A model generated the notes under the pieces. The model was not told where the DNA came from. It made no database searches and worked only from the letters and a program-made list of their open reading frames with translations. From Gnetum montanum (Eukaryota; Streptophyta; Gnetopsida; Gnetales; Gnetaceae): DNA of 64,000 bases. The translations under genes and the position numbers were made by a program. Location of the stretch: contig MNCI01004374.1 of assembly GCA_015680685.1 (NCBI GenBank), positions 375,415 through 439,414 on the forward strand. Reading direction: 5' to 3'. This document shows, in pieces, positions 49,101 to 56,893 of this stretch; position 1 is the stretch's first letter, and each line of letters begins with the position of its first letter.

Positions 49101-52100
49101 GGTCTAATATAGGCCATGAAGTTTTTGACTAGGAATTGTAGGGAATGGGAAACCTCTTATAAAATAAATACCCTTAGAGATTTAGTTAGGGATGGAAATT
49201 GTGATGTTGTTTTGTTATGGGAAACTAAAGTTGCTAAAGGGCATAGTAACCTGCTTCAATGGAAATGGTGGAATTCCTATTTTGTTTTCTCTAAGGATCT
49301 TGCTGATGGGCTTTCCATCCTATCCAAGGACAAGCTTAGGGTTGTTGCTGCCTTGGATTGGGTGTAGATTGTTCATGATGAGATGAGGAACCTCTAGATC
49401 GCTAATATCTATGGGCCACAAAGGGTGGATGACAAGGTGATGCAACTAAGAGCTATTGCTTAAGTTGTCCTTAACAGAGGGAGATGGATTATTACTAGGG
49501 AATTTAACTAGCATCTTTTTTGATTTAGAAATAATTGGGGAGACCCCTTTCCCTATTGGAGTAGAAGATATGCAATGGTTGCTATTGGATTTCTTTATGG
49601 TTGATTTAGATCTCCATGGGTGTAGCTTCACATAGAGTAGTAGGATTAAAGGGGTAGACAAGGTTCAGACTAGGATCAACAAAGTGTGGGTTGCTGTTGG
49701 TTTGATGGTTGCATATGATTTTCTTTTGGTTGGGATCAATAGGAGGGCATCTTATCATCACCTTGTTCTTTTATTAATAGGACTCTCCATGGGAGGATGT
49801 CCTCCCTTCATATTGGAATACTTTTGGATTAGTAGGCCAAAGTTGAGGGGTCAAGTGAAGAGAACTTGGCAGGCCCTTCTTCAATGAATCGCACAATTTT
49901 CTTAAAAACTAGCTCAAGGAAAATGAAGTCTTTTTATCAGGGGATGGCCACTAGCAAAGAAATTCCCTTTTAGATTCTGCAAACAATGATGCTTGCAACA
50001 ATTACATGATAATCATAGTGGTAATGAGAGGAAGAAATCAAGATCTTGCCAAAGTTATAGGCCCTCTACGAGGATGAAGAAATGTATTGGAAATAGAGGT
50101 CAAGATTGAAATGGTTGAGAGAGGGAGATTAGAACACCAAGTTCTTCCATGTAGCTGCCAAAGCTCTTAAATGAGCTAAATGGATTCATATGCTTAGGCT
50201 ACAGGAAAAAATCACTTTGGAGGAGGATGAAGCAACTTTACTTGTATCATATGGGGTTGCATTCTCACATTGAAGGCCATCTAATTCTATAAGCTATCAT
50301 TGTGTGGACATGTGATGGTTTATCTTTGAATTCTATGTTAAATAAAGAAGGCTTGGTTTACCATCATTTTCTTGGAATTCACCTTATTATACCCCCTAGT
50401 TAGAAAGGGACCACTCATTAGAGTGATGGAGAGGTGCTTGTTTCACAAGTTGTAAGATTTGGGTTCGAGCATGGTGCAACAACTTGAAATAGGTTAGGTT
50501 TTTGCTCATCCACTAACCCTCCTAGGACCCTAACTTGGTAGGATGAGCATTGAGCCTTTCGGTGATGATCCTTTATACCCATAATTAGGTGGTAGGGATC
50601 ATACATTAAGTGATTACATACTTCTAATTGAAATTTACTTTATTAAAAATCTTTGGGCTATGTGGAACTCACCCCCTTTAGTATAGGGATAAACTTTGAA
50701 GGGTCCATTCTTGTTTTATTTAAGGGAAACTTTTGGTTTACACTCTAGGGTGAAGTTAAAAATTTTCATTTTCCCTTTCAAATGAAAAAGGATTTTTTCA
50801 ATTTTTCGATTTAAACATATTTTAATAAATTTTTGATACCCAAACACTTTTTCATGAAAAAGATAGGCATGAAGAAATTTCATGTAATACTCATGTGTAA
50901 ACAAAGTATCAACAAAAGATTTGAATGAAGTTGCATTTACAGTCTTTAGTAACTAACAATTGGCATTATGAAATTGTATGGGAAAAGTTAAGCTGCTTGC
51001 TAATTAATACTTAAGGTGAATCTAGTATTTTACCAAAATTGTTCTTTCTACAGATTTAAAAATTACATTTTGTATTGGTCAACTTTGAGTAGTCATAGCT
51101 TGTGGTTCAATTTTACATCAGGTGCACAAATAACTTTGAGTTTGTTAACCTCTATAGCACTAGTTTCCTAAGAAATGTTGATGTCCAAAGTAGCTATACT
51201 TTTATTTAGTTTCTAGCCAACACCAAAAATATCAACAAACCCTATTAAGATGGTCTTCTTCTAACATCTACCAAATTCATAAATGGCATAAAATACAATA
51301 TAACTTTTTTCACGTGATGCAATTATTCGAATTTGAAGCTCTCCAAATTAAGAGAATGAAAAATTAGATCAAATAGTCAATTCCATTCACAACAAACCCC
51401 ATCAAGTTCAAGTAGCAACAAGTTGAAGCACGCAAAGATGGAAGACATTTAATTCTTTGGAATGCTAGGTTTGTGCTTGATCTAGAAAGAAATATGGTTT
51501 TAATAGGTAAGTTAGATGTTGCTAGTTTTAAAACAATGAGGGCTCTTAGAAGGTGATCAAATGCATAATGACTATATTGAAAGGAGAGTAAAATAGCTCC
51601 TTGCATGTACTTAAAAAGAGCTAGGCAAATGGAGAGACTATGGTAAGGTGATAAGGTGGTAAGGTGAAGGACTACAAATCCCCTATGTTTCACAATGATG
51701 GGGAATGCGGGAATGTGGGAACGCCGGAATATGTACCCAAACGAGTTTGGGAATGAAAGGCATTTTTTGGGAGCGAGGCTAGACACATGTGGAACATGAA
51801 TATAAAAAGTTTATAAGATGTATAAAAATATACTTTAAATATTATTTTTTATTAATACTTATTACCAATATGACAACATCAATTGTCTAATTCTCAACTA
51901 AACAATTTCAATTGTCTAATTCTATGAAACCTCAATGTTAAATGTACTAACTCTATCCATTACAAATAGAAAATTCACAATAGTAAATTTAATGTTCACG
52001 AAGAAATTTTAATAATTAAAATTTATCATCTTTGTTTCAATGTGAAAGTTTCAAATTTTATTTTAATTTTTATTCTAAGATAAGTGAAAGTTTTAAATTG

Positions 52101-53142
52101 CTTTTCTAGTGTTGATATTTTATTTTTTAAAATAAAAGGCTTTGAACTTTCATATAAAAACTAATTTTTAAACTTTTCTTGTAATTAAATTCAGCAAACA
52201 TCATATTATCACTAACAGTTAAACTTATGTCATCAAAATCTTTATCTTCTGGTCAAATTAGAAATGTGTAGTTAAATAACTTGTAGTTACAAATACTCAT
52301 AATTCATAATGTCCATATGCATTCATTGTTCTTTAGCTATTCTTAGTGTTAATATAATCTTGAATATCAAAAATATCTTTTATGTGTCCATGTAGAGCAT
52401 GTTTGTTGATTTGGTGGAATCTTTTTCAATTATTACCATATAGAGTTGGATTGATTTTGCATTAATATAGTTGCTTGTAGTAAACATTAAGCTCTATTGA
52501 TTTTTTGGAATTATTGATGTTTGGGAGGAGTTCCCAAGCAAAATGGAAAGTGCTTCGTATATGGAATGCATGAAGTGGATAAATTTTTGGGGGATCATGC
52601 TCCTATGTAACACTGCAAATCCCTCGATTTCAAATCTTGGTGATGCCATCAAAAGTAAAAATCACGCTATTCATATGTTTATATTTTTCAAAGGCAACAA
52701 GCACCAAGCTATTGAGATATGTTAAAAAACTTTAGCACTAACTTGACTCTCTAGAGCTATTCTTACCATTAAAGACTTTTTGGCATGATTGCTAGTTGTT
52801 TAGTAGGACACTTATATTGTAGACATTCTTCCCCATTTCATGTTCCTTTGAATATACGTTTAGTGATTTTGGCTTAAAAATTTGAATAATTGCAAGATTG
52901 TTGATCTTATTTACTTGTTGTCTGATAGTTCTTTGTCCACATTGTCAATGTTTATGTAGAAAAAGGATATTACAAGATTTTCTGGAATTGTTCCAAATGC
53001 TGATTGCAAGGGGGATTATGAAAGCATGGTTATGTATGCTGGACAAGGTGTAGGACTAATTAAAGAGATTCTTCCTGCTACTCAAATTGTGATGACCCTT
53101 GTTCATGGTGCCAAAGAAATCATTCAAAAGCTTTCAATATAA
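13056..53142 (+). CDS. Nitronate monooxygenase (2-nitropropane dioxygenase-like), six exons
   Basis: The exons are 13056-13190, 13761-13973, 32351-32446, 46679-46824, 46940-47156 and 52960-53142. They join in frame to 990 nt, 329 residues plus TAA. The protein matches the FMN-dependent TIM-barrel nitronate monooxygenase family, which oxidises alkyl nitronates such as propionate 3-nitronate. Visible landmarks: an N-terminal QAPLGP segment (residues 15-20), VQG-EAGGH (136-144) whose His144 sits where characterised members have the proposed catalytic base, the FMN-phosphate loop AAGGI (171-175) followed by DARG, and GTRF (195-198). Length is normal for the plant family. ATG 13056 has A at -3 and G at +4. 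The five introns are 570, 18377, 14232, 115 and 5803 nt. No stop or frameshift is seen, so the gene looks functional. No targeting peptide is evident. The substrate in the plant is not known from the sequence. Confidence 0.93.
13761..13973 (+). CDS. Nitronate monooxygenase exon 2
   Basis: This exon holds residues 46-116, ESPETVKML to VKVIHQ. The acceptor is taacag|GAG. The donor is CAG|gcaagt, a GC donor. Read-through would add only Ala-Ser-Asp-Phe and a stop at 13986-13988, so correct splicing is needed for a full enzyme. Confidence 0.93.
14560..15445 (-). repeat. Copia LTR, 3' copy (intron 2)
   Basis: Direct repeat of 31097-31985. Shared blocks include agtaattgagtgagattgag, gacttttcttgatgatcacag-like sequence near 14705 and actttttttgacttg near 15308. 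The copy lies at the 3' side of a minus-strand copia body. Ends are approximate. Confidence 0.65.
16200..16420 (+). pseudogene. LINE endonuclease domain, decayed
   Basis: The frame reads [10 protein letters not shown], then [18 protein letters not shown] and ETKL, which are the opening motifs of the L1 endonuclease that nicks target DNA. TAG and TAA codons stand where Leu, Tyr or Gln are usual. Confidence 0.75.
17640..18430 (+). pseudogene. LINE reverse transcriptase, decayed
   Basis: Recognisable motifs are [23 protein letters not shown], a [12 protein letters not shown] block in place of the K-D--KAYD motif, [14 protein letters not shown], and YTNDTILF where the catalytic YADD should be. 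The two aspartates of the active site are therefore not both kept. Several in-frame stops are present. Confidence 0.8.
18600..19102 (+). pseudogene. LINE C-terminal zinc-binding region
   Basis: Frames give [21 protein letters not shown], then, after a shift, [16 protein letters not shown] and [15 protein letters not shown]. The last matches the W--P-K-K-F-W pattern of the plant RT zinc-binding domain. The region runs into the sequence gap. Confidence 0.7.
19103..19194. other. Sequence gap of 92 N
   Basis: Undetermined bases inside the LINE. Confidence 1.
19270..20640 (+). pseudogene. LINE 3' coiled-coil reading region, copy 1
   Basis: The + frame gives [20 protein letters not shown] near 19360 and VGPVPKIG near 19500, a degenerate Glu/Arg-rich middle, then [19 protein letters not shown] and [13 protein letters not shown] near 20420-20520. 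Copies at 23640-24980 and 37048-37680 share these blocks. I do not recognise the protein. Its place between the RT and the LINE 3' end suggests an extra ORF of this LINE family. Confidence 0.55.
20879..23475. other. Unassigned part of the copia insertion
   Basis: This lies between two LINE insertions inside the copia element and would be expected to hold its RT and RNase H, but I cannot recognise either. An open frame 21383-21706 (+) and another 20874-21080 (-) have no known match. A SINE-like piece is at 21955-22105. Loose 20-base repeats (cttcaccaagggttt, ctttgccaagggttt) occur at 22195-22345. Confidence 0.4.
21955..22105 (-). repeat. tRNA-like SINE family 1, minus copy, decayed
   Basis: The block tagaattgaacttttaactt followed by aagagccttaacactaagct matches the reverse complement of the family head. 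Confidence 0.45.
23490..25295 (+). mobile_element. 5'-truncated L1-like LINE with target-site duplication
   Basis: Perfect 14-base repeats aataattcaatatt flank it at 23476-23489 and 25296-25309, the second directly after the poly(A). The body is the 3' coiled-coil region only. In order it shows [20 protein letters not shown] (23695), FTGAIPKM, a long coiled coil (24200-24640), [19 protein letters not shown] (24713) and [15 protein letters not shown] (24795). The end tgtacatatctcactc ... tctcaaaaaaa matches copies 1 and 3. It carries many stops. Confidence 0.85.
26200..27290 (-). pseudogene. Copia integrase, decayed
   Basis: Motifs seen are [23 protein letters not shown] (the D-YS---W block), then MNGIAERKN (the NG--ER-N block) and a [14 protein letters not shown] segment, all in the usual copia order. 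Several shifts and stops break it. The zinc-binding HHCC part is weak. Confidence 0.75.
27297..28740 (-). mobile_element. RTE-clade LINE, minus strand, decayed
   Basis: The minus strand gives [44 protein letters not shown] (FADD at 28086-28097) and later frames down to an end reading GTTGGGATAAGGGTAGGATA followed by four ATG-type triplets (27297-27313). That triplet tail and the GTTGGGATAAGG end are typical of plant RTE LINEs. It is inserted between copia protease and integrase. Confidence 0.8.
28880..29260 (-). pseudogene. Copia protease, decayed
   Basis: The frame around 29160-29130 reads [15 protein letters not shown], the aspartic protease active-site block (DSG) of copia elements, followed by sequence resembling [14 protein letters not shown] and FYVPKL. 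Frameshifts interrupt it. Confidence 0.65.
30374..30907 (-). pseudogene. Copia gag with zinc knuckle, decayed
   Basis: The frame [20 protein letters not shown] matches the helical gag domain of copia elements. [13 protein letters not shown] near 30440-30400 is a CCHC knuckle that has lost some cysteines. Confidence 0.65.
31081..31096 (-). other. Primer-binding site, tRNA-Met type, decayed
   Basis: The minus strand reads TGGCATCCAGAGCTTC, one insertion and one substitution away from TGGTATCAGAGCTTC, the usual plant copia site. It lies between LTR and gag. Confidence 0.55.
31097..31985 (-). repeat. Copia LTR, 5' copy (intron 2)
   Basis: Direct repeat of 14560-15445 in the same order over about 700 bases. 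Both copies are diverged, so the insertion is old. Ends are approximate. Confidence 0.65.
32351..32446 (+). CDS. Nitronate monooxygenase exon 3
   Basis: This exon holds residues 117-148, [10 protein letters not shown] to GGHVMGK. The acceptor is tttctag|GTA and the donor AAG|gtacgt, phase 0 on both sides. It contains the EAGGH motif with putative catalytic His144. It is isolated by 18.4 kb of intron on the left and 14.2 kb on the right. Confidence 0.94.
33300..33450 (-). repeat. tRNA-like SINE family 1, minus copy
   Basis: The reverse complement reads GGCCTAGTGGTAAGGGTCTT and CAAATTCAATCCTATTGGGT, box-A- and box-B-like. It directly follows an RTE LINE fragment in the same orientation. Confidence 0.55.
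33451..33735 (-). pseudogene. RTE-clade LINE fragment
   Basis: The minus strand reads [34 protein letters not shown] and [11 protein letters not shown], the RT palm start of plant RTE LINEs. It is related to the copy at 27297-28740 and is cut off after the KAY motif by a SINE-like head. Confidence 0.8.
33960..34340 (+). pseudogene. L1-type reverse transcriptase fragment
   Basis: The + frames give LIGSPK, then [19 protein letters not shown] near 34165-34215 and [12 protein letters not shown] near 34298-34332, which match the R-GDP-SP-LF and FADD motifs. It stops just before the gypsy LTR at 34397. Confidence 0.65.
34397..36507 (-). repeat. Putative Ty3/gypsy 3' LTR
   Basis: Read on the minus strand it begins TGTAACAAAC right after a purine tract that follows the pol stop codon, and ends GGGTGTTACA at 34397. 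The ends form the inverted pair TGTAACA/TGTTACA expected of an LTR. No 5' partner is seen in the window, so the length of 2.1 kb is not confirmed by comparison. Confidence 0.5.
36508..36520 (-). other. Polypurine tract
   Basis: The minus strand reads AAGGGGAGGAGGA, overlapping the pol stop codon and touching the putative LTR start. This is the plus-strand primer site of LTR elements. Confidence 0.7.
36519..37046 (-). pseudogene. Ty3/gypsy integrase C-terminal part
   Basis: The minus frame reads [60 protein letters not shown] and runs to TAA at 36519-36521. It is largely open, with TAG replacing Gln in two places. It continues the integrase core at 38035 after the LINE insertion. Confidence 0.88.
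37047..38034 (+). mobile_element. 5'-truncated L1-like LINE inside gypsy integrase
   Basis: The + frame starts [20 protein letters not shown] (coiled coil), then [15 protein letters not shown] (37442), [19 protein letters not shown] (37525) and [13 protein letters not shown]. It ends tgtacaaatttattt ... tctcaaaaaaaaaa at 38034. These blocks match the LINE 3' regions at 20420 and 24713. The gypsy frame is cut after GPEMILE and resumes at RMNQIKE. No target duplication is visible, and a few codons of the host element appear lost. Confidence 0.8.
38035..39025 (-). pseudogene. Ty3/gypsy RNase H end and integrase core
   Basis: The minus strand reads [16 protein letters not shown] (end of RNase H), then a zinc-binding part around [20 protein letters not shown], then [34 protein letters not shown] and [12 protein letters not shown], which hold the D, D and E catalytic residues. 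[19 protein letters not shown] follows. A few stops (TAA, TAG) break it. Confidence 0.9.
39030..40225 (-). pseudogene. Gypsy-type gag, second copy
   Basis: The minus strand gives an N-terminal [19 protein letters not shown] (near 39990), [39 protein letters not shown] and [19 protein letters not shown], homologous to the gag at 2153-3168. It ends abruptly near 39030, where it is fused to RNase H of another gypsy element. Stops and shifts are present. Confidence 0.7.
40351..40372 (-). other. Primer-binding site, decayed
   Basis: The minus strand reads TTAGAGTTGTTGCCAAGGA just outside the LTR D end. It aligns with the tRNA-Asp site at 3291-3308 but has several changes. Confidence 0.45.
40374..41230 (-). 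repeat. LTR copy D of the ACTGGGTTACCAAG family
   Basis: It starts TGATGAGTAGTGAAGGTACC. It carries TTACTGGGTTACGAAGC and related units near 40690-40760, and a minus-strand TATA-like box at 41110-41117. Its U3 part (41130-41195) has nested palindromes not seen in copies A-C. The outer end is approximate. Confidence 0.65.
41950..42098 (+). repeat. tRNA-like SINE family 1, best-preserved copy
   Basis: Box A TAGCCTAGTGG is at 41962-41972 and box B AGTTCAATTC at 42005-42014, with 32 bases between them, the spacing of a tRNA-type Pol III promoter. The tail reads TTTCAATTATTTTGAGTTTC. Confidence 0.7.
43128..43285 (+). repeat. tRNA-like SINE family 1, plus copy
   Basis: It carries GTTAACCTAATGGTAAGCCT (box A), GAATTCAATTCTACTAGG (box B) and the tail TTTCAATTATTTGAAGTTCC, matching the copy at 41950. 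Confidence 0.65.
43940..44115 (+). repeat. tRNA-like repeat family 2, copy 1
   Basis: It aligns with 50400-50565 from agggactaccattt through ccattcaccc. It is the more decayed copy. Confidence 0.5.
44140..44580 (-). other. Unidentified exon-like open frame
   Basis: A 146-codon minus-strand frame, richer in GC than its surroundings, reads [50 protein letters not shown] and [19 protein letters not shown]. Possible splice sites frame part of it: ttgcag before ACAGCAAGACATG and gtaaaa after AACAAGGAG. I do not recognise the protein and it does not look like retroelement sequence. It may be a captured host exon or a pseudogene piece. Confidence 0.4.
44640..45660 (-). pseudogene. Ty3/gypsy reverse transcriptase and RNase H
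   Basis: The minus strand reads [60 protein letters not shown] (catalytic YVDD altered to FTDD but with both aspartates), [14 protein letters not shown] and the RNase H part [14 protein letters not shown] ... [13 protein letters not shown]. The N-terminal RT and everything upstream are missing past 45660. The frame continues at 39025 after a block insertion. Confidence 0.9.
46679..46824 (+). CDS. Nitronate monooxygenase exon 4
   Basis: This exon holds residues 149-196 plus two bases of Arg197. The acceptor is taaacag|GAG and the donor AG|gtaaat. It contains [10 protein letters not shown], the glycine-rich loop that binds the FMN phosphate in this fold, followed by [15 protein letters not shown]. 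Confidence 0.95.
46940..47156 (+). CDS. Nitronate monooxygenase exon 5
   Basis: This exon holds residues 197-269, [12 protein letters not shown] to STVIYGK. The acceptor is gtttcag|A and the donor AAG|gtaatt. It completes the GTRF motif across the split arginine codon. It contains TEYTDVFGR, typical of the plant members. The preceding 115-nt intron is the only one free of repeats. Confidence 0.95.
48600..50300 (+). mobile_element. L1-type LINE fragment (ORF1 end and endonuclease)
   Basis: An open frame 49116-49364 reads [34 protein letters not shown] and [14 protein letters not shown], then IANIYGPQ. Later frames give [17 protein letters not shown] and [13 protein letters not shown] near 50080-50175, the linker before the RT. 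It resembles the LINE at 15600. The RT is absent. Confidence 0.75.
50400..50565 (+). repeat. tRNA-like repeat family 2, copy 2
   Basis: It carries TTAGAGTGATGGAGAGG (box-A-like) and GATTTGGGTTCGAGCATGG (box B GGGTTCGAGC), about 35 bases apart, then a shared non-tRNA part ggttaggtttttgctcatcc. Confidence 0.55.
52960..53142 (+). CDS. Nitronate monooxygenase exon 6 and stop
   Basis: This exon holds residues 270-329, KKDITRFSG to IIQKLSI, then TAA. The acceptor is tatgtag|AAA. The segment [21 protein letters not shown] matches the conserved C-terminal helices of the family. No clear AATAAA lies within about 150 nt of the stop, so the 3' end of the transcript cannot be placed. Confidence 0.93.
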   Translation, partial: KKDITRFSGIVPNADCKGDYESMVMYAGQGVGLIKEILPATQIVMTLVHGAKEIIQKLSI

Positions 53143-55639
53143 ATAATCCATATAGTTTTTATTTAAATATGTTTATACTGATTTAAAACTTGAACTAAGA
53201 GGTTTTGCTTCAAACAATCTAAAACATACTATTTTGAATCCTTTGGATTCATAATCATTGGTATTGAAAAATATAGATGAAGAGGTTATTTATATGTAAC
53301 CTTGTAAAGTTATATAACCTTTTTATTGTTTATATTATTTAATAAATTTGGATAACTTTTATTTTAATAAAGTTAGATAACTTTTAATTATTCATTATTT
53401 ATTTTATTTTAATTTATTTATAAACTTGGCTAGCTTTTATTTTAATAATTATAAGATTAATAATCAATTATTAATTTTATTCTATGTAATAAAGGGAAAT
53501 AAATGGTAGATAAAATCTAACTTGTAATATATTTTCATGCTTTATGTTTAAGGTTTATAGTTAATTTATTAATTAATATTCATATTTAAAAAGTAACCAA
53601 TTGAGTATTACTAAGGATTGAAGTTATCACCTTAAAAACAAGCCTCTATCTCTATTTACATTAGTAGGATGTACATTTATCTTTATATATCCTCTAATTT
53701 TTCTCTTTCAATAATTTTTTATCTTGGCCAGGGCATTATATTTTTCTAGTTACCATGTGTCAAAAGGCTTTTTTAGAGTACACATGGAACATTAAAATGG
53801 AGTCACAAGAAAAGTCAATATGGAATGGTGATGTATGCTTTATGACATGCTTATGGTACCTTTTTTTTTAACAAAAAAAAAAAATGGTAATTGTCTACTT
53901 CATATCAATTGTAGGAAAAGGGATAAAGGACTTATTTAATGGGGGACATGTGACTTTATTTTCACATGTCCACTCCTAAGAGCTTGCTTGTTGAAGATAA
54001 GTAGTAATGATGCTAAAAATAAAAAAAATATATATTTTTGGGGAATGGGATGTCTATTCTTTGACCATTCTGAAGTTTAGTGCATAAGTCTTTGTCCAAG
54101 CCTTGGGGTCTCTTTTGTCTTATAAATAGAGATAGGTTTGCTCTCATTTTTATCTTTTTCCAAGAGAGGAGAGATTTCTAATTTGAAGAGTGAGGGGTGG
54201 AGGAGAAGGATAGAAAGGAGATTATGTGAGGTTGCTCTTGCCTTATTTTTTGGGTTGAGTATGGGGTTAACTTAGTGATTTTTGTGAGCTTTTGATGAAA
54301 ACATAAGGGGTTGCCTTTGCTATTGCTATTGGAGGCTTTTGGTAGCTGATTTTGAAGATTGTTGGGCTAATTCTAAGGTTGTCTTTCTCTAATTCTCCTT
54401 GGGGCTATTAGGTGCATATTGGCTACTTGTTATGACCTAATCTTTGAAGTTGCTAGTTGGACAACAATCGAAACTTGAAGTGTACTCTTCTTCCTTAACT
54501 AAGTAGCCATTCATAGAGGTGTGTACTCTAAAACATTATTTCATTCTCAGTATTTGTCTGTTTCTAATCTTGGGCTGGTCAAGTGAGGTTTATTTCATGA
54601 TAGCATATAGAATTTTTTTGGGAGTTGCGAGTCATGCATGGGTCTTTCATGAGTCATGGGTTTGATTTTTGACATGTATGTATTGGGCTTATGAGTTAGT
54701 GTTTTCTTTGGGTCATGTTAACTTGGTATTTCATTATTTTTTGATAATTTTTAAAAAATGCTTCTCATTATTCTATCCAAGGTTGGTAATATCTTTAGAG
54801 GGTTAGAAGGGCTTAGTCATTAGTGATGCTTAATGGTATTAGCTCCATCATTTTATCCAAACCCAGTATTCTTCTTGTGTGGGTTACAAGATGCTATAGG
54901 GTTAGAGGGACTTGGTGTGTGAGAGTTAGATGACCAAAAGGTCTATTAAAATAAAAAGAAACTATGCACATTGATGATTTGCTTCTATGTTTTTTTATAG
55001 TGAAAAGTGAAATGTGTAAAGTATTAGTTAATAGGAAGAAAAATATTCCTCTTGTTTTATGAATTTAATTTAATTTTTTAACTTCTAGCTTTGTAATCTC
55101 TACAAGAGATGTGATTAAAAGTTTCTAAAATTATCAAAAAATTATAGTAGGAAAAAGATTGTTATTTTTCCTCTATAAATTGAGGGTAAAGTTGGAAGAA
55201 GGATATATGAGAGTGAAGGTGTATGAAAACACAACTAGTGAGAGGAAGGGTTGCGACAACAATAAATTATGAAAGCTATCAAGAACTTGTATCCTTGGGT
55301 TATTTTCTCTAGAGTAAATGAGAGCTCTACATTGGTTCTTGCAATTTTTCTCACATTGGGGTTTTTACATAAATTTCTATATGTTTTTCTTGTTTTATTT
55401 ACTATTTCTATTTTCAAATTTGATTAATTTCATAACAAGTCCTATTGGAACAAGTTGATGGAGCAATTGTAGACAAAAAAAAAAAAAAGGCTTGTTGGTT
55501 AGAATAGGAACATATGGAGTGTATTGATGAAAGGTATCTTAGCACAGAAAGAGTGCGATGAAGCCCTTCAACACCTTCTAAGATACAAGGTGATGATTGG
55601 AAAAAGTTGTAGACAAAAGCACTAACACTAATCCATCCC
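53143..55639. other. Stretch downstream of the gene without a gene
   Basis: Loose AT-rich repeats of about 26 bases (aataaatttggataactttt, aataaagttagataactttt) lie at 53336-53455. A T10/A12 hairpin lies at 53856-53889. A TATA-like cttataaatagagata at 54119-54134 may be an LTR promoter for the copia fragment that follows. No coding is supported. Confidence 0.4.
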
Positions 55640-56890
55640 TGTTTAAGCAATAGAATTTTGGCATCTCTTTCAAATGAAACAGATCCTTATGCTTTTTGGG
55701 TAAAGTTAAAAAGTAGGTTTGATAAAGCTTTAGGTTTGAATAGGTTTTATATTTATCATAAAATTTTTAATGTAAAGATGCAGGATAGTGTTTTTTTCTA
55801 AGATCATCTAGATGATATGATGGGTGCTTTTTTTAAACTTGAAGAATATAAATTGATAATTCCAAAGCCTCTAAAGTGTTAGGTTGCTTTGAATTCTTTA
55901 TCTAAATCTTGAAATCCAATTATTACAACTATTACTATATTTATAAGTACCAGTTATATTTCTTTTGATGGTGTAGTTTCCACTCTTTAGGATGCACAAA
56001 AAAGTTGCTTGAGGGATATAGTTAATATTAGGTAATGCTTTTACAGTGCAAATAGTGGTAGATTTAATAAATGTGATTAAATTAGGGGGAATCTAGTCAT
56101 AACAAGGAAAGGATTAAAAGTAGAGAAACTTCTGAAAGCAAGATTGGATACTTATTTTCCCACAAATTTAGTTACAAGAAGAGGGACTATCATGGTTACA
56201 AACCTTGGAAAGCATCATAGCAACATAAAGAAAAGACAAAGGTGGAGAAATTAAAAAGTAATGTAGGTCCACAAATAAATCATACATAGATGATGAACTT
56301 GCTTTTTAATTTTCTTGTGTTTGTATAGTATTTTCTTTGAACATAGAAAAACATGTTTGGATAATAGAGATAGGTCCTTCATTTTATACTTGCGTTGATT
56401 GGTCTATTTTTACAATATTATCCAATTTCATTAGTTGTTGTTTATGCAAATAATGAAGTTTCTTTAAAAATGATTGGTATAGGAACTGTTGTTTTACAAC
56501 AGTCTACCTAAAATTACTCTTAATAATGTTAGGCATGTTTTTGAAGTTTTACAAAGGTTAATTTCTATTTCTTAACTTGATGATTTGAGTTTAAACTTTT
56601 CATGTGAAAATGATTAGTGAAAAATTACCAAGGGAATTTTAAAAATTTTGAATGGTAAAAAGGTAGGCATAATGTATACTCTAGGAGCTAATGTATATTT
56701 GCAAGATGATTTTGTCGTTGTAGTTGTAGTTGCTACAAGGGAGGATATTGAGTTATGGTATAAATGATTGGATCATATTAGTTATTCTAATTTGAAGAAA
56801 CTTTAATCTCATTCTTGTATTCCAAAATTTGCACTTAGCTCCATAGACTTTTACAGAGGTTATGTTATTGGTAAATCATGTTGACTTTTT
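55640..56890 (+). pseudogene. Copia gag to pre-integrase, decayed
   Basis: The + frame reads ILASLSNETDPYAFWVKLKS, FYIYHKIFNVKMQDSVFF and LDDMMGAFFKLEEYKL (gag). Further on it reads ILNGKKVGIMYTLGANVYLQ and LWYK-LDHISYSNLKKL, the GAG-pre-integrase block (LWH-RLGH). About ten stops are present. It is cut by the LTR at 56894. Confidence 0.7.
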
Positions 56891-56893
56891 TAG

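Larger units (their letters stand above)
47157..52959 (+). other. Intron 5, 5803 nt
   Basis: GT-AG intron between exons 5 and 6. It holds an L1-type LINE fragment (about 48600-50300) and a short tRNA-like repeat (50400-50565). The stretches 47157-48600 and 50570-52959 show no recognisable coding or repeat structure. Confidence 0.9.

Noticed and set aside
51364-51786. 140-codon minus-strand frame
   Set aside because: Its composition is unremarkable, no domain is recognised, and no splice or promoter signals support it. It sits in an AT-rich intron stretch and is probably chance.
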